A stretch of DNA of 64,000 bases from Synechococcus sp. C9 (GTDB lineage: Bacteria; Cyanobacteriota; Cyanobacteriia; Gloeomargaritales; Gloeomargaritaceae). The notes beneath the pieces are model-generated. The model searched no databases. It was not told the DNA's origin and saw nothing but the letters and a program-made list of their open reading frames with translations. Numbering within the stretch: the stretch's first letter is position 1; the number at the start of each line of letters is the position of its first letter. This document shows, in pieces, positions 43,609-51,392 of the stretch. A program made the position numbers and the translations under genes. The stretch spans positions 62,001 to 126,000 of the forward strand of contig NZ_JALAAD010000001.1 in the NCBI RefSeq assembly GCF_022984075.1. The letters are read 5' to 3'.

Positions 43609-43869
43609 CTAGCCGGTGTTGGGCGGCAAGGCATTAATTGACCGAAGAATTGCTCGTGCAATTGCCTCTCTTTTGTGAAGGTCCGCCATTCTTTTGGGTG
43701 TATCAATATTCAATGCAAAAAAAACTGGACCTGTCGGCTACTCAACCCAGCCGACCCACCAGCCAATGCGACCTTCCCATCCGGTTTTGGCACGCAATAT
43801 CCAGTCACGCCCAGCTTCAACAATCATTAGGTCTTTAACCAAACGCTGGTGTTCTACATGAAATGGGAG
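43609..43869 (-). pseudogene. Class D beta-lactamase, C-terminal remnant with internal stop
   Basis: Read on the minus strand from 43869, one frame gives LPFHVEHQRLVKDLMIVEAG, then RAKTGWEGRIGWWVGWVE, a TAG stop (43738-43740), then PTGPVFFALNIDTPKRMADL and HKREAIARAILRSINALPP. The KTG box followed by GWWVGWVE is diagnostic of OXA-type class D enzymes, and the rest matches their C-terminus. The stop replaces the expected Gln (CAG to TAG). The upstream two-thirds, including the SxxK serine, is missing, and the break coincides with the end of the tnpB element. Confidence 0.8.
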
Positions 43870-43886
43870 TTCATTTCGTTGACACT

Positions 43887-43907
43887 CCCCGACCTAAAGG
43901 TGCGGGG
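43887..43907 (-). ncRNA. Right-end hairpin, putative 3' part of an omega RNA
   Basis: CCCCGACC / GGTGCGGGG forms an eight-pair stem with one bulged G and a TAAA loop. The tnpB stop codon (43894-43896) is inside it, so the last codons overlap the structure. In IS605-type elements this region of transcript guides TnpB; the guide would continue into the beta-lactamase remnant. Role is inferred from the family. Confidence 0.6.
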
Positions 43908-45111
43908 ATTCTTGGTTCAACGAGATGACTTGCTTCAAGCAATTCTCATTGCTCAAAGTAGCGGTCAAGCTCTCCCCAAGCGTTAAGTTTCCCACTGCCC
44001 GTGGGTACTTTTCAGAGGCTAATTTCAATCCCTTTTGCAAGATTACTCGGGCGGCATTAACATCGCGACATTCAGAATAGCCGCATTTAGGACAAGTATG
44101 AGTACGGGTGCTTAAAGTCTTTGGAACTCGATACCCGCAGTTTGCACAGTCTTGGCTAGTATATTGCGGTGGTACAGGCACAACGATTTTGCCAGATACC
44201 TGCCCAAAATATTTCAGCCACTCTACAAACACACTCCAACTTGCATCAGAAATTGATTTAGCTAATGAATGATTCTTAACCATGTTCCGCACTTGCAAAT
44301 CTTCATAGGCAATCAGGTCGTGAGACAAGATTAGCGTTCTTGCAGTTTTTACTGCAAAATCTTTCCGCCGCCTACTTACTTGCAAGTGCTTTTTCGCTAG
44401 TCGCTTCCTAGCTTTGATGCGGTTCTTTGACCCTTTTTGCTTGCGGGATACTCGCCGCTGTAAACGTTTGATTGCTTGCTCAGACTTCTGCAAACATCGA
44501 GGATTTTCGACCGTTTGCCCATCCGAACTAGCCAGAAAGTATTTTAATCCCAAGTCTATTCCTATGGCTTTGCCTGTTGGCTCAGTGACAATATTACGCT
44601 CAACAGCAATGCAAAATTGGCAGTAGTAGCCATCTGCCCGTTTCACAATCCGCACCCGCTTAATTTGATTGGGCGAATAGAAGTTAAGGTCACGACTGCC
44701 AATGAGCTTAAAACTGCCTATCCCAAAACCATCGGTAAAGGTAATTACCTTACGGTCTGGAGAGAGTTTCCATCCAGAGGTTTTATACTCTACGGAACGA
44801 TTATCTTTTTGAAACTTGGGGTATCCTTTTTTGCCAGAAATAGCCTTTTTGCAATTTTCAAAGAACTTAGCAATTGCTGTCCATGCCCTTTCTGCCGCCG
44901 CTTGCCTTGCTTGAGAATTGAGCTTTTTCGCCCACTCAAACTCTTTGGCTAAGACTGCACAGTACTTGTTCAAGTCGTATTGCGATTTGCCCTGCCCGTC
45001 CGCCCAAAACCGCAAGGCTTTATTCCGCACAAACTGAACGGTACGGATGGCTTCATCCACCAACCGAAATTGTTCGTCTTTCCCTTTTAGTTTGGCTGAT
45101 ACAATTAGCAT
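43894..45111 (-). CDS. tnpB: TnpB RNA-guided nuclease (IS200/IS605 OrfB)
   Basis: A 405-residue, apparently intact TnpB. RuvC residues are D186 in IGIDLGLKYF, E270 in LIAYEDLQVRNM and D350 in CRDVNAARVIL. A zinc ribbon lies between the last two: C322, C325, C340, C343. The N-terminal helical part is complete. TnpB uses the element's 3' RNA to cut DNA and help retain the element. The start codon follows AAGAGT and lies ten bases from a MITE end, so an external promoter may be lost. No frameshift is seen. Confidence 0.93.
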   Translation of the reverse strand: MLIVSAKLKGKDEQFRLVDEAIRTVQFVRNKALRFWADGQGKSQYDLNKYCAVLAKEFEWAKKLNSQARQAAAERAWTAIAKFFENCKKAISGKKGYPKFQKDNRSVEYKTSGWKLSPDRKVITFTDGFGIGSFKLIGSRDLNFYSPNQIKRVRIVKRADGYYCQFCIAVERNIVTEPTGKAIGIDLGLKYFLASSDGQTVENPRCLQKSEQAIKRLQRRVSRKQKGSKNRIKARKRLAKKHLQVSRRRKDFAVKTARTLILSHDLIAYEDLQVRNMVKNHSLAKSISDASWSVFVEWLKYFGQVSGKIVVPVPPQYTSQDCANCGYRVPKTLSTRTHTCPKCGYSECRDVNAARVILQKGLKLASEKYPRAVGNLTLGESLTATLSNENCLKQVISLNQESPHL

Positions 45112-45121
45112 ACTCTTATGT

Positions 45122-45245
45122 TATAGCTAGGTAGGTTAAGGTTGTCGCCTTAAGATTCATGGCTACGCCACGCAAGCTATGGGGAACCAATGTGGGGCTA
45201 CGCCCAGCGACCCATATCATGTCAACCTTTGTATGCTTAGCTATA
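45122..45245 (-). repeat. MITE-like repeat, family B, copy 2
   Basis: The 124-base element in inverted orientation to the 41.7-kb copy: TATAGCTAGGTAGGTTAAGG at left, CTTAGCTATA at right, with few differences. It ends on the TATA that starts the next element. Confidence 0.86.
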
Positions 45246-45344
45246 GCAGTCCTACTTAATTAGTGAGCAGAAATTCCCCAGAACCAAATACGGGGGCGGT
45301 GCCCCTGCGACCCCTATTCTATTCTCATTTAGTGTTGCTGTATA
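45242..45344 (-). repeat. MITE-like repeat, family A (first of tandem pair)
   Basis: TATAGCAGTCCTACTTAATT to TTTAGTGTTGCTGTATA with the usual GAACCAAATACGGGGGCGG core. Its first four bases are the last four of the family B element and its last four are the first of the next copy. Confidence 0.86.
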
Positions 45345-45442
45345 GCAATACTACTTGATTAACCAACACAAATTCTCCAGAACCAAATACGGGGGCGGTG
45401 CCCCTGTGACCCCTATTCTATTCTTACTTAGTGTTGGAATAT
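45341..45442 (-). repeat. MITE-like repeat, family A (second of tandem pair)
   Basis: TATAGCAATACTACTTGATT through GAACCAAATACGGGGGCGG to CTTAGTGTTGGAATATA. The right terminus has decayed. The following 177 bases (45443-45619) show no gene. Confidence 0.84.
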
Positions 45443-45619
45443 AATTCACAATAATTGAGAACATCCCCCGGATGACTGACAATTGATAGGCAAATAAATG
45501 GGGCTTTTAGATGCTCCGTGTAAGTGCAAAAATTCATAAAATGAACGGTTCTAAATTCAGTGGGAATTGCCCTATTTGCCCCCTTAACTAAGGTGCCATA
45601 ATCTGCTCATCAAGCGCAT

Positions 45620-45650
45620 AAAAACGGGCTGGTTCAGGGGAACCAACCCG
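45620..45650 (-). terminator. Rho-independent terminator of the ycf46-ycf35 operon
   Basis: On the minus strand, CGGGTTGGTTC pairs with GAACCAGCCCG (one G-T pair) around a CCCT loop and is followed by TTTTTATG. It lies 28 bases after the ycf35 stop. Confidence 0.93.
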
Positions 45651-45677
45651 CAACACCATTGGGAACGCAAAAGGTGT

Positions 45678-46031
45678 TTACTTTTGCACCACCAGTTTCA
45701 CATTGGCGTTTTGCAGACCAGGCCGCTTCACTTCCGCCAGGGTTTTGTTGATGGCGTACTTCTGGTTGATGGAATTGATCAACTCAGTTTGGTTGTACTT
45801 TTTGGCCACCCCCCACAGGTCAGCGATCAGGTCGAAGCTCCCGTCGGCGTTGCGAGACCAGCCCAGGTCGTATTCACCTTCCAGAACGGCCACGATGTCA
45901 GCCCGCACGCGTTGCCCGTTGTAGCCACGCACATCGGCGTTGGTCTTGACTTGCAAGCCCAGGTCGCGCAGGGAGTTTTTCAGAACTTCGGCTTCGGTAA
46001 CCTTGGTCCGCAGGGTGCTGAAGTGAGACAT
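45678..46031 (-). CDS. ycf35: Ycf35 family protein (DUF1257)
   Basis: A 117-residue protein strongly conserved in cyanobacteria and red-lineage plastids: MSHFSTLRTKVTEAEVLKNSL, VRGYNGQRVRADIVAVLEGE, DLGWSRNADGSFDLIADLW. Biochemical function unknown. An AGGAGGATAA ribosome site precedes the ATG. It is the last gene of the set with the Ycf46-type ATPase and the RHH protein; a similar set in Synechocystis (slr0373-slr0374-slr0376, from memory) is stress-responsive. Its strong terminator follows. Confidence 0.93.
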   Translation of the reverse strand: MSHFSTLRTKVTEAEVLKNSLRDLGLQVKTNADVRGYNGQRVRADIVAVLEGEYDLGWSRNADGSFDLIADLWGVAKKYNQTELINSINQKYAINKTLAEVKRPGLQNANVKLVVQK

Positions 46032-46116
46032 GAGATTATCCTCCTGAGAGTGTCTTGGTTTGAGATGAACTGCTCGTTAGAAACGAGCCTTCTGACCCGG
46101 TGAGGTCAAAAGCCTG

Positions 46117-47631
46117 TTAAAACTCCAGCCGCTGATATTCAGCCACTGAAGCCGCCGCCGGCCGCGCCCGCTGTTTCGCCCAATCCCGCAGAGCCGTCAC
46201 CTGCTCCGTCATCGTCCGGGACAAGGGTAGGGTCGCCTTCACCGCCGCAATAATGTCCAACTGGGTAAATTCCCGGTCTTGGGCAAAGGCATCGTACATC
46301 GCCGCAATCACCGCCTGCTCAATCTCCGCCCCGGAAAACCCATCGGAAACCTTCGCCAATTGCTCCAAATCAAACCGGTCAATGTCAGGACGACGGCGGG
46401 TCAAATGGATGCGGAAAATTTCCCGCCGTTCCTCTAGGTTGGGCAAATCCACAAAGAAAATTTCATCAAACCGACCTTTCCGCAGAAATTCCCCCGGCAA
46501 TTTGTCCACCCGGTTCGCCGTCGCCATCACAAACACCGGCGAGGTTTTATCCTGCATCCAGGTCAAGAAACTGCCAAAAATCCGGGAAGACGTACCCCCA
46601 TCACTATCCGCCGACCCCGCCGACCCGGCAAACGCCTTGTCCAATTCATCAATAAATAAAATCACCGGGGCAATGGACTCCGCCGTCTTCAGGGCACTGC
46701 GTAAATTCGCCTCCGACCGCCCCACCGTCGAACCGTCATAAATCCGCCCCATATCCAACCGCAACAGGGGCAACTCCCACAACCGGGACGTGGTTTTGGC
46801 AATCAGGGATTTCCCACACCCCGGCACCCCCAGGATCAACATCCCCTTCGGCTGGGGCAATCCGTACTGCCGCGCCCGCTCCGTAAACGCCTGGGAACGT
46901 TGCCGCAACCAGCGTTTCAACTCCTCCAACCCCCCCACCTGCTCCAGGGTGGCTTCCTCCTCGATGTACTCCAAAATGCCATTGCGCCGGATGAGTTGCT
47001 TTTTCTCCGCAGTCACCACCGCCACTTCCGCCTCCGTCAACCGCCCGGAGAGCACCTGCGCCTTGCGAAAGACCTTTTCCGCCTCATCCTGAGTTAACCC
47101 TTGGGCGGCGGCAATCAATTTTTCCCGCACACTGCGCTCCAAGCGGGTCTGCTTCACCTGCGCCAACTGCTGATTCAAAACTTCCCCCAGCTGTGCCGCC
47201 GAAGGTAGGGCAAAATCCAACACCACCACCTCTTTTTCCAACTCCACCGGCACCTGCAACACCGGCGAGAGCAAAATAATCGTCTTGCGGGTGCCCCGGA
47301 AACTCGCCACCGCATCCCGCAACCAACGATTCACCGCCGGGGAGTCCGTAAACGGGTGCAAGTCCTTGAAAATAAAGACCCCAGGCTCCTTGTGCCGAAT
47401 CACCCAGTCCAACGCCGTCTCCGGGGAAACCGTGTTGTGGTGCTGGCTGTGGTTGCGGGGATGCCCGTACTCCAACAGTCCGTGGGTCACCGTCCAGGTA
47501 AAGACTCGGGGCGCCACCCGGGATTCCTGAGCGGATTGCACAATCCATTGCTCCGCCCGCTCCTCCTCCGGGGTGACCACGTAGATCAACGGGTACTGCG
47601 CCTTAATTAATGTGACCAACTCATCGGACAT
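46117..47631 (-). CDS. ycf46: Ycf46-type AAA+ ATPase
   Basis: A 504-residue protein with an N-terminal domain (about 1-230: YPLIYVVTPEEERAEQW, GVFIFKDLHPFT) and an AAA+ module (about 245-490): Walker A GVPGCGKS, Walker B ILFIDELDKAF, sensor ATANRVDKLPGEFLRKGRFDE. Ycf46 homologues are linked to regulation of photosynthesis and inorganic carbon use in Synechocystis (Slr0374). Cytosolic by sequence. Lies between the RHH gene and ycf35, 24 and about 85 bases away. Confidence 0.92.
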   Translation of the reverse strand: MSDELVTLIKAQYPLIYVVTPEEERAEQWIVQSAQESRVAPRVFTWTVTHGLLEYGHPRNHSQHHNTVSPETALDWVIRHKEPGVFIFKDLHPFTDSPAVNRWLRDAVASFRGTRKTIILLSPVLQVPVELEKEVVVLDFALPSAAQLGEVLNQQLAQVKQTRLERSVREKLIAAAQGLTQDEAEKVFRKAQVLSGRLTEAEVAVVTAEKKQLIRRNGILEYIEEEATLEQVGGLEELKRWLRQRSQAFTERARQYGLPQPKGMLILGVPGCGKSLIAKTTSRLWELPLLRLDMGRIYDGSTVGRSEANLRSALKTAESIAPVILFIDELDKAFAGSAGSADSDGGTSSRIFGSFLTWMQDKTSPVFVMATANRVDKLPGEFLRKGRFDEIFFVDLPNLEERREIFRIHLTRRRPDIDRFDLEQLAKVSDGFSGAEIEQAVIAAMYDAFAQDREFTQLDIIAAVKATLPLSRTMTEQVTALRDWAKQRARPAAASVAEYQRLEF

Positions 47632-47655
47632 GACACCAGCCTCGCACGAGCGAAC

Positions 47656-47964
47656 TTAACAGGGAATCAACACTTCACGGGGGGCAAAATTCGGCACCGG
47701 GTCGGGTAAAACCGCCTCCGTAGCATCCCGCAAAGAGACTAACTGCCCTTCACGCAACACCACCGCTGTTTCACACTCGGGACAGTGATGCACCACATGG
47801 GTGTGACCACATTGCCCTGCCACCACCTGGGGATGGGAGAGATAAAACGCCACCGCTTGCTCCACCATCGCCGACATGGGTTCCGACTCCACCGCCGACC
47901 GAATCTTTAATTGGCGGTGCAACTCTGGAGATAGATAAATCGTAACCTTGTGTTTGTCTGACAT
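47656..47964 (-). CDS. Ribbon-helix-helix protein with CxxC motif
   Basis: A 102-residue protein: MSDKHKVTIYLSPELHRQLKIR, an RHH-type DNA-binding N-terminus, then ESEPMSAMVEQAVAFYLSHP and a CGHTHVVHHCPEC segment that could bind a metal, before the C-terminal NFAPREVLIPC. It resembles cyanobacterial Slr0373-like proteins. ATG 47964 gives the conserved MSDKHK start; the longer form adds 12 residues without homology. It is the first gene of the operon and a candidate regulator of it. Confidence 0.78.
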   Translation of the reverse strand: MSDKHKVTIYLSPELHRQLKIRSAVESEPMSAMVEQAVAFYLSHPQVVAGQCGHTHVVHHCPECETAVVLREGQLVSLRDATEAVLPDPVPNFAPREVLIPC

Positions 47965-48058
47965 AGGGAACTCATACCCGGGTGACCCTACTGTAATCAA
48001 CCGTTCCCCCCACCGTCAAGCTGGTATGCTGGTTTGACGCTATTTTTGTTACAAAACT

Positions 48059-48742
48059 TTATTTTCTGGCGGAGTGGGGGCGTTGGGAGGCGAGTTTATG
48101 GGCCCAGCGGGTGGTTTCCGGCAGGCGGTAACGGCGGGTGCAATTCAAAACATAGGCGAGGCTCGTTTCTAAGCTGACCCGGTGACCGGGGGAAATGTAG
48201 AGTAGGTTGGTGCCGGGACGGGTACGCAGGGCGGCGCCGATAGTTTCGTTTTTATCCCGCAAGGGTTGCCAGTCGCCCCGGTTTTCTCCTACAGGGGCAT
48301 GGTGGCCGACCAGACGGGATTTGGCGACCCCAATGGTGGGAATGCCGGTTAATAATCCCAAATGGCAGGCAATGCCACAGCGGCGGGGATGCGCCAGTCC
48401 CTGCCCGTCACACAGGAGCAAATCTGGCAGGTGGTGTAGTTGGTTGAGGGCGTGCAGGAGCACGGGGATTTCCCGAAAGGAGAGCAAACCGGGGACATAG
48501 GGAAAGGTGACGGGCAGGTAGGCAACGCTTTGGTCGTGCAGGCGCAACTCCGGGTAACTCAGAACCGCAATCGCCGCCCGAGCCACCCGATTGCCCTCAA
48601 TCAAGCCCACATCCACCCCAGCGACATAGTGAATGGGGGGCAGGTCGTCAATGGTTTGCACCTGGGTTGCTAACTGGGCTTGCAGGGCTTGGGCGGCGGG
48701 GATGGTGGTTGGCCAGTCCGCTGGTAGGGAAAACGAGGGCAT
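48059..48742 (-). CDS. nfi: Endonuclease V
   Basis: A 227-residue EndoV that cuts next to deaminated bases, chiefly hypoxanthine, in DNA repair. Catalytic Asp in HYVAGVDVG, the SFREIPVLLHAL region, Asp in LLCDGQGLAHPRRCG, and GVAKSRLVG are all present. ATG 48742 is used; the frame extends further upstream without family similarity. It diverges from the TVP38-like gene by 64 bases. Confidence 0.94.
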   Translation of the reverse strand: MPSFSLPADWPTTIPAAQALQAQLATQVQTIDDLPPIHYVAGVDVGLIEGNRVARAAIAVLSYPELRLHDQSVAYLPVTFPYVPGLLSFREIPVLLHALNQLHHLPDLLLCDGQGLAHPRRCGIACHLGLLTGIPTIGVAKSRLVGHHAPVGENRGDWQPLRDKNETIGAALRTRPGTNLLYISPGHRVSLETSLAYVLNCTRRYRLPETTRWAHKLASQRPHSARK

Positions 48743-48806
48743 GGTTTCTCTACAATCAAATCCAACGGCAACAGAATGACACAATTATTTTTATTTTCAA
48801 GATGAA

Positions 48807-49355
48807 ATGGTCGGGAATCTAACCGAGCATCTGACCCACTGGGTTGAGCAAACGGGAACCTGGGGGGCGGGGCTGTATATCCTCGTGTACCTGGTCACGA
48901 CCTTAGCCCTGTTGCCGACCACACCCTTGAATCTGACCGCTGGGTTGCTGTTTGGGCCGGGCTGGGGATTGCTCTGGAGCGTGGTGGGGGCTATGTTGGC
49001 GGCGGTGGTGGGGTTTGCCCTGGCACGGGGGGTGGGGCAGGGTTGGGTAAAACGGCGGTTGGGACGGCACTGGGGTCGTTTACAAAAGCATTTGCACCGG
49101 CGGGGGGGGTGGGTGCTCTTTTGGGTACGCCTCCTGCCGATTTTCCCCTACGGCTTGGTGAACTACGGGGCGGGGCTGGTGGGCATCTCCTGGCGGGATT
49201 ATCTTTTAACTTTGGTGCCGGGAACGGTGGTGGGGGTGGCACCGGTGGTGTGGCTGGGGAGTGGCCTCCAAACCGGGGGCAGTGGGTGGCTGGGGCTGGG
49301 TTTGGCCTTGGCAGGACTGCTCTGGTGGGGGGGGCGGGCATGGTCACGCCGTTAA
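48807..49355 (+). CDS. TVP38/TMEM64 (DedA-like) membrane protein
   Basis: A 182-residue integral membrane protein with about five hydrophobic segments. Signature TTPLNLTAGLLFGPGWGLLW, and the conserved FWVRLLPIFPYGLVNYGAGLVGIS with proline and glycine of the VTT domain. Likely a lipid scramblase/flippase-type or transporter of unknown substrate in the plasma or thylakoid membrane. The last 40 residues are Gly/Trp-rich. The 205-base gap to pilM shows no gene. Confidence 0.85.
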   Translation: MVGNLTEHLTHWVEQTGTWGAGLYILVYLVTTLALLPTTPLNLTAGLLFGPGWGLLWSVVGAMLAAVVGFALARGVGQGWVKRRLGRHWGRLQKHLHRRGGWVLFWVRLLPIFPYGLVNYGAGLVGISWRDYLLTLVPGTVVGVAPVVWLGSGLQTGGSGWLGLGLALAGLLWWGGRAWSRR

Positions 49356-49560
49356 ATCCCGGGCGGGGGGCTTTACAGCATCCGCACGTTTGGTGTAATA
49401 ATAAAGCTAATTTCAGTCGTTCCTAAAATTTAGACCATTACCTATTGCCTGTACGCTATCCGGTGGGCAGTGCAAATGTGGGCGGTAGCACAATGCCCTA
49501 GGTTCCTAACCTCACACAGCGTGGATGTTAAATTATTAACGATACCTAAGGCTGAGGCTT

Positions 49561-50640
49561 ATGACAGGGTTTTTTCAAGGGGGTGCCCAGGGGGTGGGGA
49601 TAGAATTGACCCCCATGCGGTTGCAGGTTGCCCAGATTCAAAAAAAGAAGCAGAATCTTAGATTGGTCGCCCTGGCCTCGGCGGAGATGCCAGAGGGTTT
49701 GGTGGAGGATGGTCAAATCCTTGACCGGGATGGGGTCGCAGAGCTGATCAAAAATTTAATGCAGGAGCATAAAATCAAGGCCAAGCGGGCGGCGTTGGCG
49801 ATTCCTTCCCATCGGGCGGTGACCCGGTTGGTGAAGCTCCCGGCGGAGTTGGATGATGCGGAATTGCGGGAGAACGTGGAAAATGAGCAGGCGGCCTTGT
49901 TCCTGCCCTACCCCCGGGAGGAGGCGGATTTAGATTTTCAAAAATTGGGGCTGTCCCGGGGTGACGACGACCAGGAGCAGATTGAGGTGCTGTTGGCCGC
50001 CACCCGTAAGGAGACTACGGACAGTTACATTGAAATGGCCCAAAAGGCGGGTTTAACCCCTCGCAGTGTGGAAATTAGCAGTTTTGCCCTTCTGCGTACC
50101 CTGCGGGAGCAACTGCGCCAGACCTTTACGGACAGGGAAGCGGCGGCGGTGGTGGATATTGGCTATGACAACACGGAGATCAGCATTGTGGTGGATGGGA
50201 TTCCCCACTTTACCCGGGATGTGCCCATCGGGGTGCTGGAGATGCAAAATGCGGTGAGTCGGGCGGCGAGTATGCCCGTGAGTCGCAATCCCAATTGGGC
50301 GCAAACCATGACGGTGCCGGAGGAGGGGGATGCCACTGCGCCCACCAACCGTCCGGGGGTGGCTCTGATCCGGGTACTGCAGGAATTGGGGGATGAACTG
50401 CGCCGCTCGATTGATTTCTATCGGGATCAGCCGGATTCGGTGGAGGTGGTGCAGATTTTGTTGGCCGGGCCGGGGGCAGGCATGGGCGGACTGGACGAAT
50501 ACATGAGCAATCGGCTGGGGATTGCCGCCAGTTGTGTTGACCCGGTACGGAGCCTCAACCTGGAACTCTCCCAGGATATTCCCCAGGAACAGCGCTCCGG
50601 TTTGGGGGTGGTACTTGGACTGGCATTACGGGAGGCCTAA
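49561..50640 (+). CDS. pilM: Type IV pilus assembly protein PilM
   Basis: A 359-residue actin-like ATPase of the inner-membrane pilus alignment complex. It has GVGIELTPMRLQVAQIQKKK, the KRAALAIPSHRAVTRLVKLP segment and VVDIGYDNTEISIVVDGIP, the phosphate-loop-like DxGxxxT pattern. PilM binds PilN's cytoplasmic tail. First gene of the pilMNOQ operon; pilN begins five bases after its stop. Confidence 0.94.
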   Translation: MTGFFQGGAQGVGIELTPMRLQVAQIQKKKQNLRLVALASAEMPEGLVEDGQILDRDGVAELIKNLMQEHKIKAKRAALAIPSHRAVTRLVKLPAELDDAELRENVENEQAALFLPYPREEADLDFQKLGLSRGDDDQEQIEVLLAATRKETTDSYIEMAQKAGLTPRSVEISSFALLRTLREQLRQTFTDREAAAVVDIGYDNTEISIVVDGIPHFTRDVPIGVLEMQNAVSRAASMPVSRNPNWAQTMTVPEEGDATAPTNRPGVALIRVLQELGDELRRSIDFYRDQPDSVEVVQILLAGPGAGMGGLDEYMSNRLGIAASCVDPVRSLNLELSQDIPQEQRSGLGVVLGLALREA

Positions 50641-50645
50641 CGGTT

Positions 50646-51392
50646 ATGTATGGGGTAGAGATTAACTTTTTACGGGATCGGGCGCCCCAGGGGCAACCCT
50701 ATACGGAGGAGGAGGACAGCCCCCTTCCTTTGGTGTTGGGGATTGCGGTGGGGGTGATTGCCCTGGTCGGTGCCGGGGGGTTGTGGGGTTTTACGGCAAT
50801 GCGGAAGCAAGCCTTGGAACAGGAGAAGGTGCAGGGGGAAGCCCGGTTGAATCCCCTGCGGCAGCAGTTGGCGGAACTGGACAAGCTCAAGGAGCGGGTG
50901 GCACAAATCCGCAAGGAAACTGAGGAACTCGCCAATGTGGTGGAACGGGTTACCCCTTGGTCGGCGGTGGTGCAGGATTTGGGCAACCGTACCCTGCCGG
51001 GGATTCAGTTGGGCAAGGTTGACCAGTCGGGCAGTAATTTGAAAATCACTGGGCAGGCCAATGAATTCAGCACGGTGAATGATTTTCTGCTGGTGTTGGC
51101 GCGGTCGCCATTTCTCAAGGGCACACCCCCCAGCGACCCCCGGTTGCTCGATTCTAAACGGGCGGCGATCACGGGGGAACAGGACACCCAGCCCCTGGTA
51201 CAGTACGAGGTACAGGTGACCCTGGCTACGGATAAAAAACTGTCGGAAAATTTAGCCAACCTGAAGCGTACCGGGGCGGTGGGCTTGGAGACCCGGATTG
51301 AGATTTTGCGGGAATTGGGGATATTGAAAGAGCGACCCACGACCCCCCCGGCGACCAAGGATGAACCCCAGGAGAAGGAGGCAGGACAATGA
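50646..51392 (+). CDS. pilN: Type IV pilus assembly protein PilN
   Basis: A 248-residue bitopic membrane protein. N-terminal INFLRDRAPQG is the PilM-binding motif; the helix at about 28-50 (LPLVLGIAVGVIALVGAGGLWGF) anchors it, followed by a coiled coil and a ferredoxin-like periplasmic domain. The C-terminus is extended and charged (PPATKDEPQEKEAGQ). The stop overlaps pilO by four bases. Confidence 0.92.
   Translation: MYGVEINFLRDRAPQGQPYTEEEDSPLPLVLGIAVGVIALVGAGGLWGFTAMRKQALEQEKVQGEARLNPLRQQLAELDKLKERVAQIRKETEELANVVERVTPWSAVVQDLGNRTLPGIQLGKVDQSGSNLKITGQANEFSTVNDFLLVLARSPFLKGTPPSDPRLLDSKRAAITGEQDTQPLVQYEVQVTLATDKKLSENLANLKRTGAVGLETRIEILRELGILKERPTTPPATKDEPQEKEAGQ

Larger units (their letters stand above)
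43870..45121 (-). mobile_element. Stand-alone IS200/IS605-family tnpB element
   Basis: The element consists of tnpB plus its right-end hairpin. No tnpA is adjacent, so it would need TnpA in trans. The right end abuts the broken beta-lactamase gene; the left end is only about ten bases from a family B MITE, and no second subterminal hairpin is obvious there. Exact ends are estimated. Confidence 0.75.

Noticed and set aside
43638-43838. 66-codon plus-strand open frame in the gap before tnpB
   Set aside because: It lies antisense to the beta-lactamase remnant, whose translation matches a known family; the plus frame has no recognisable pattern.
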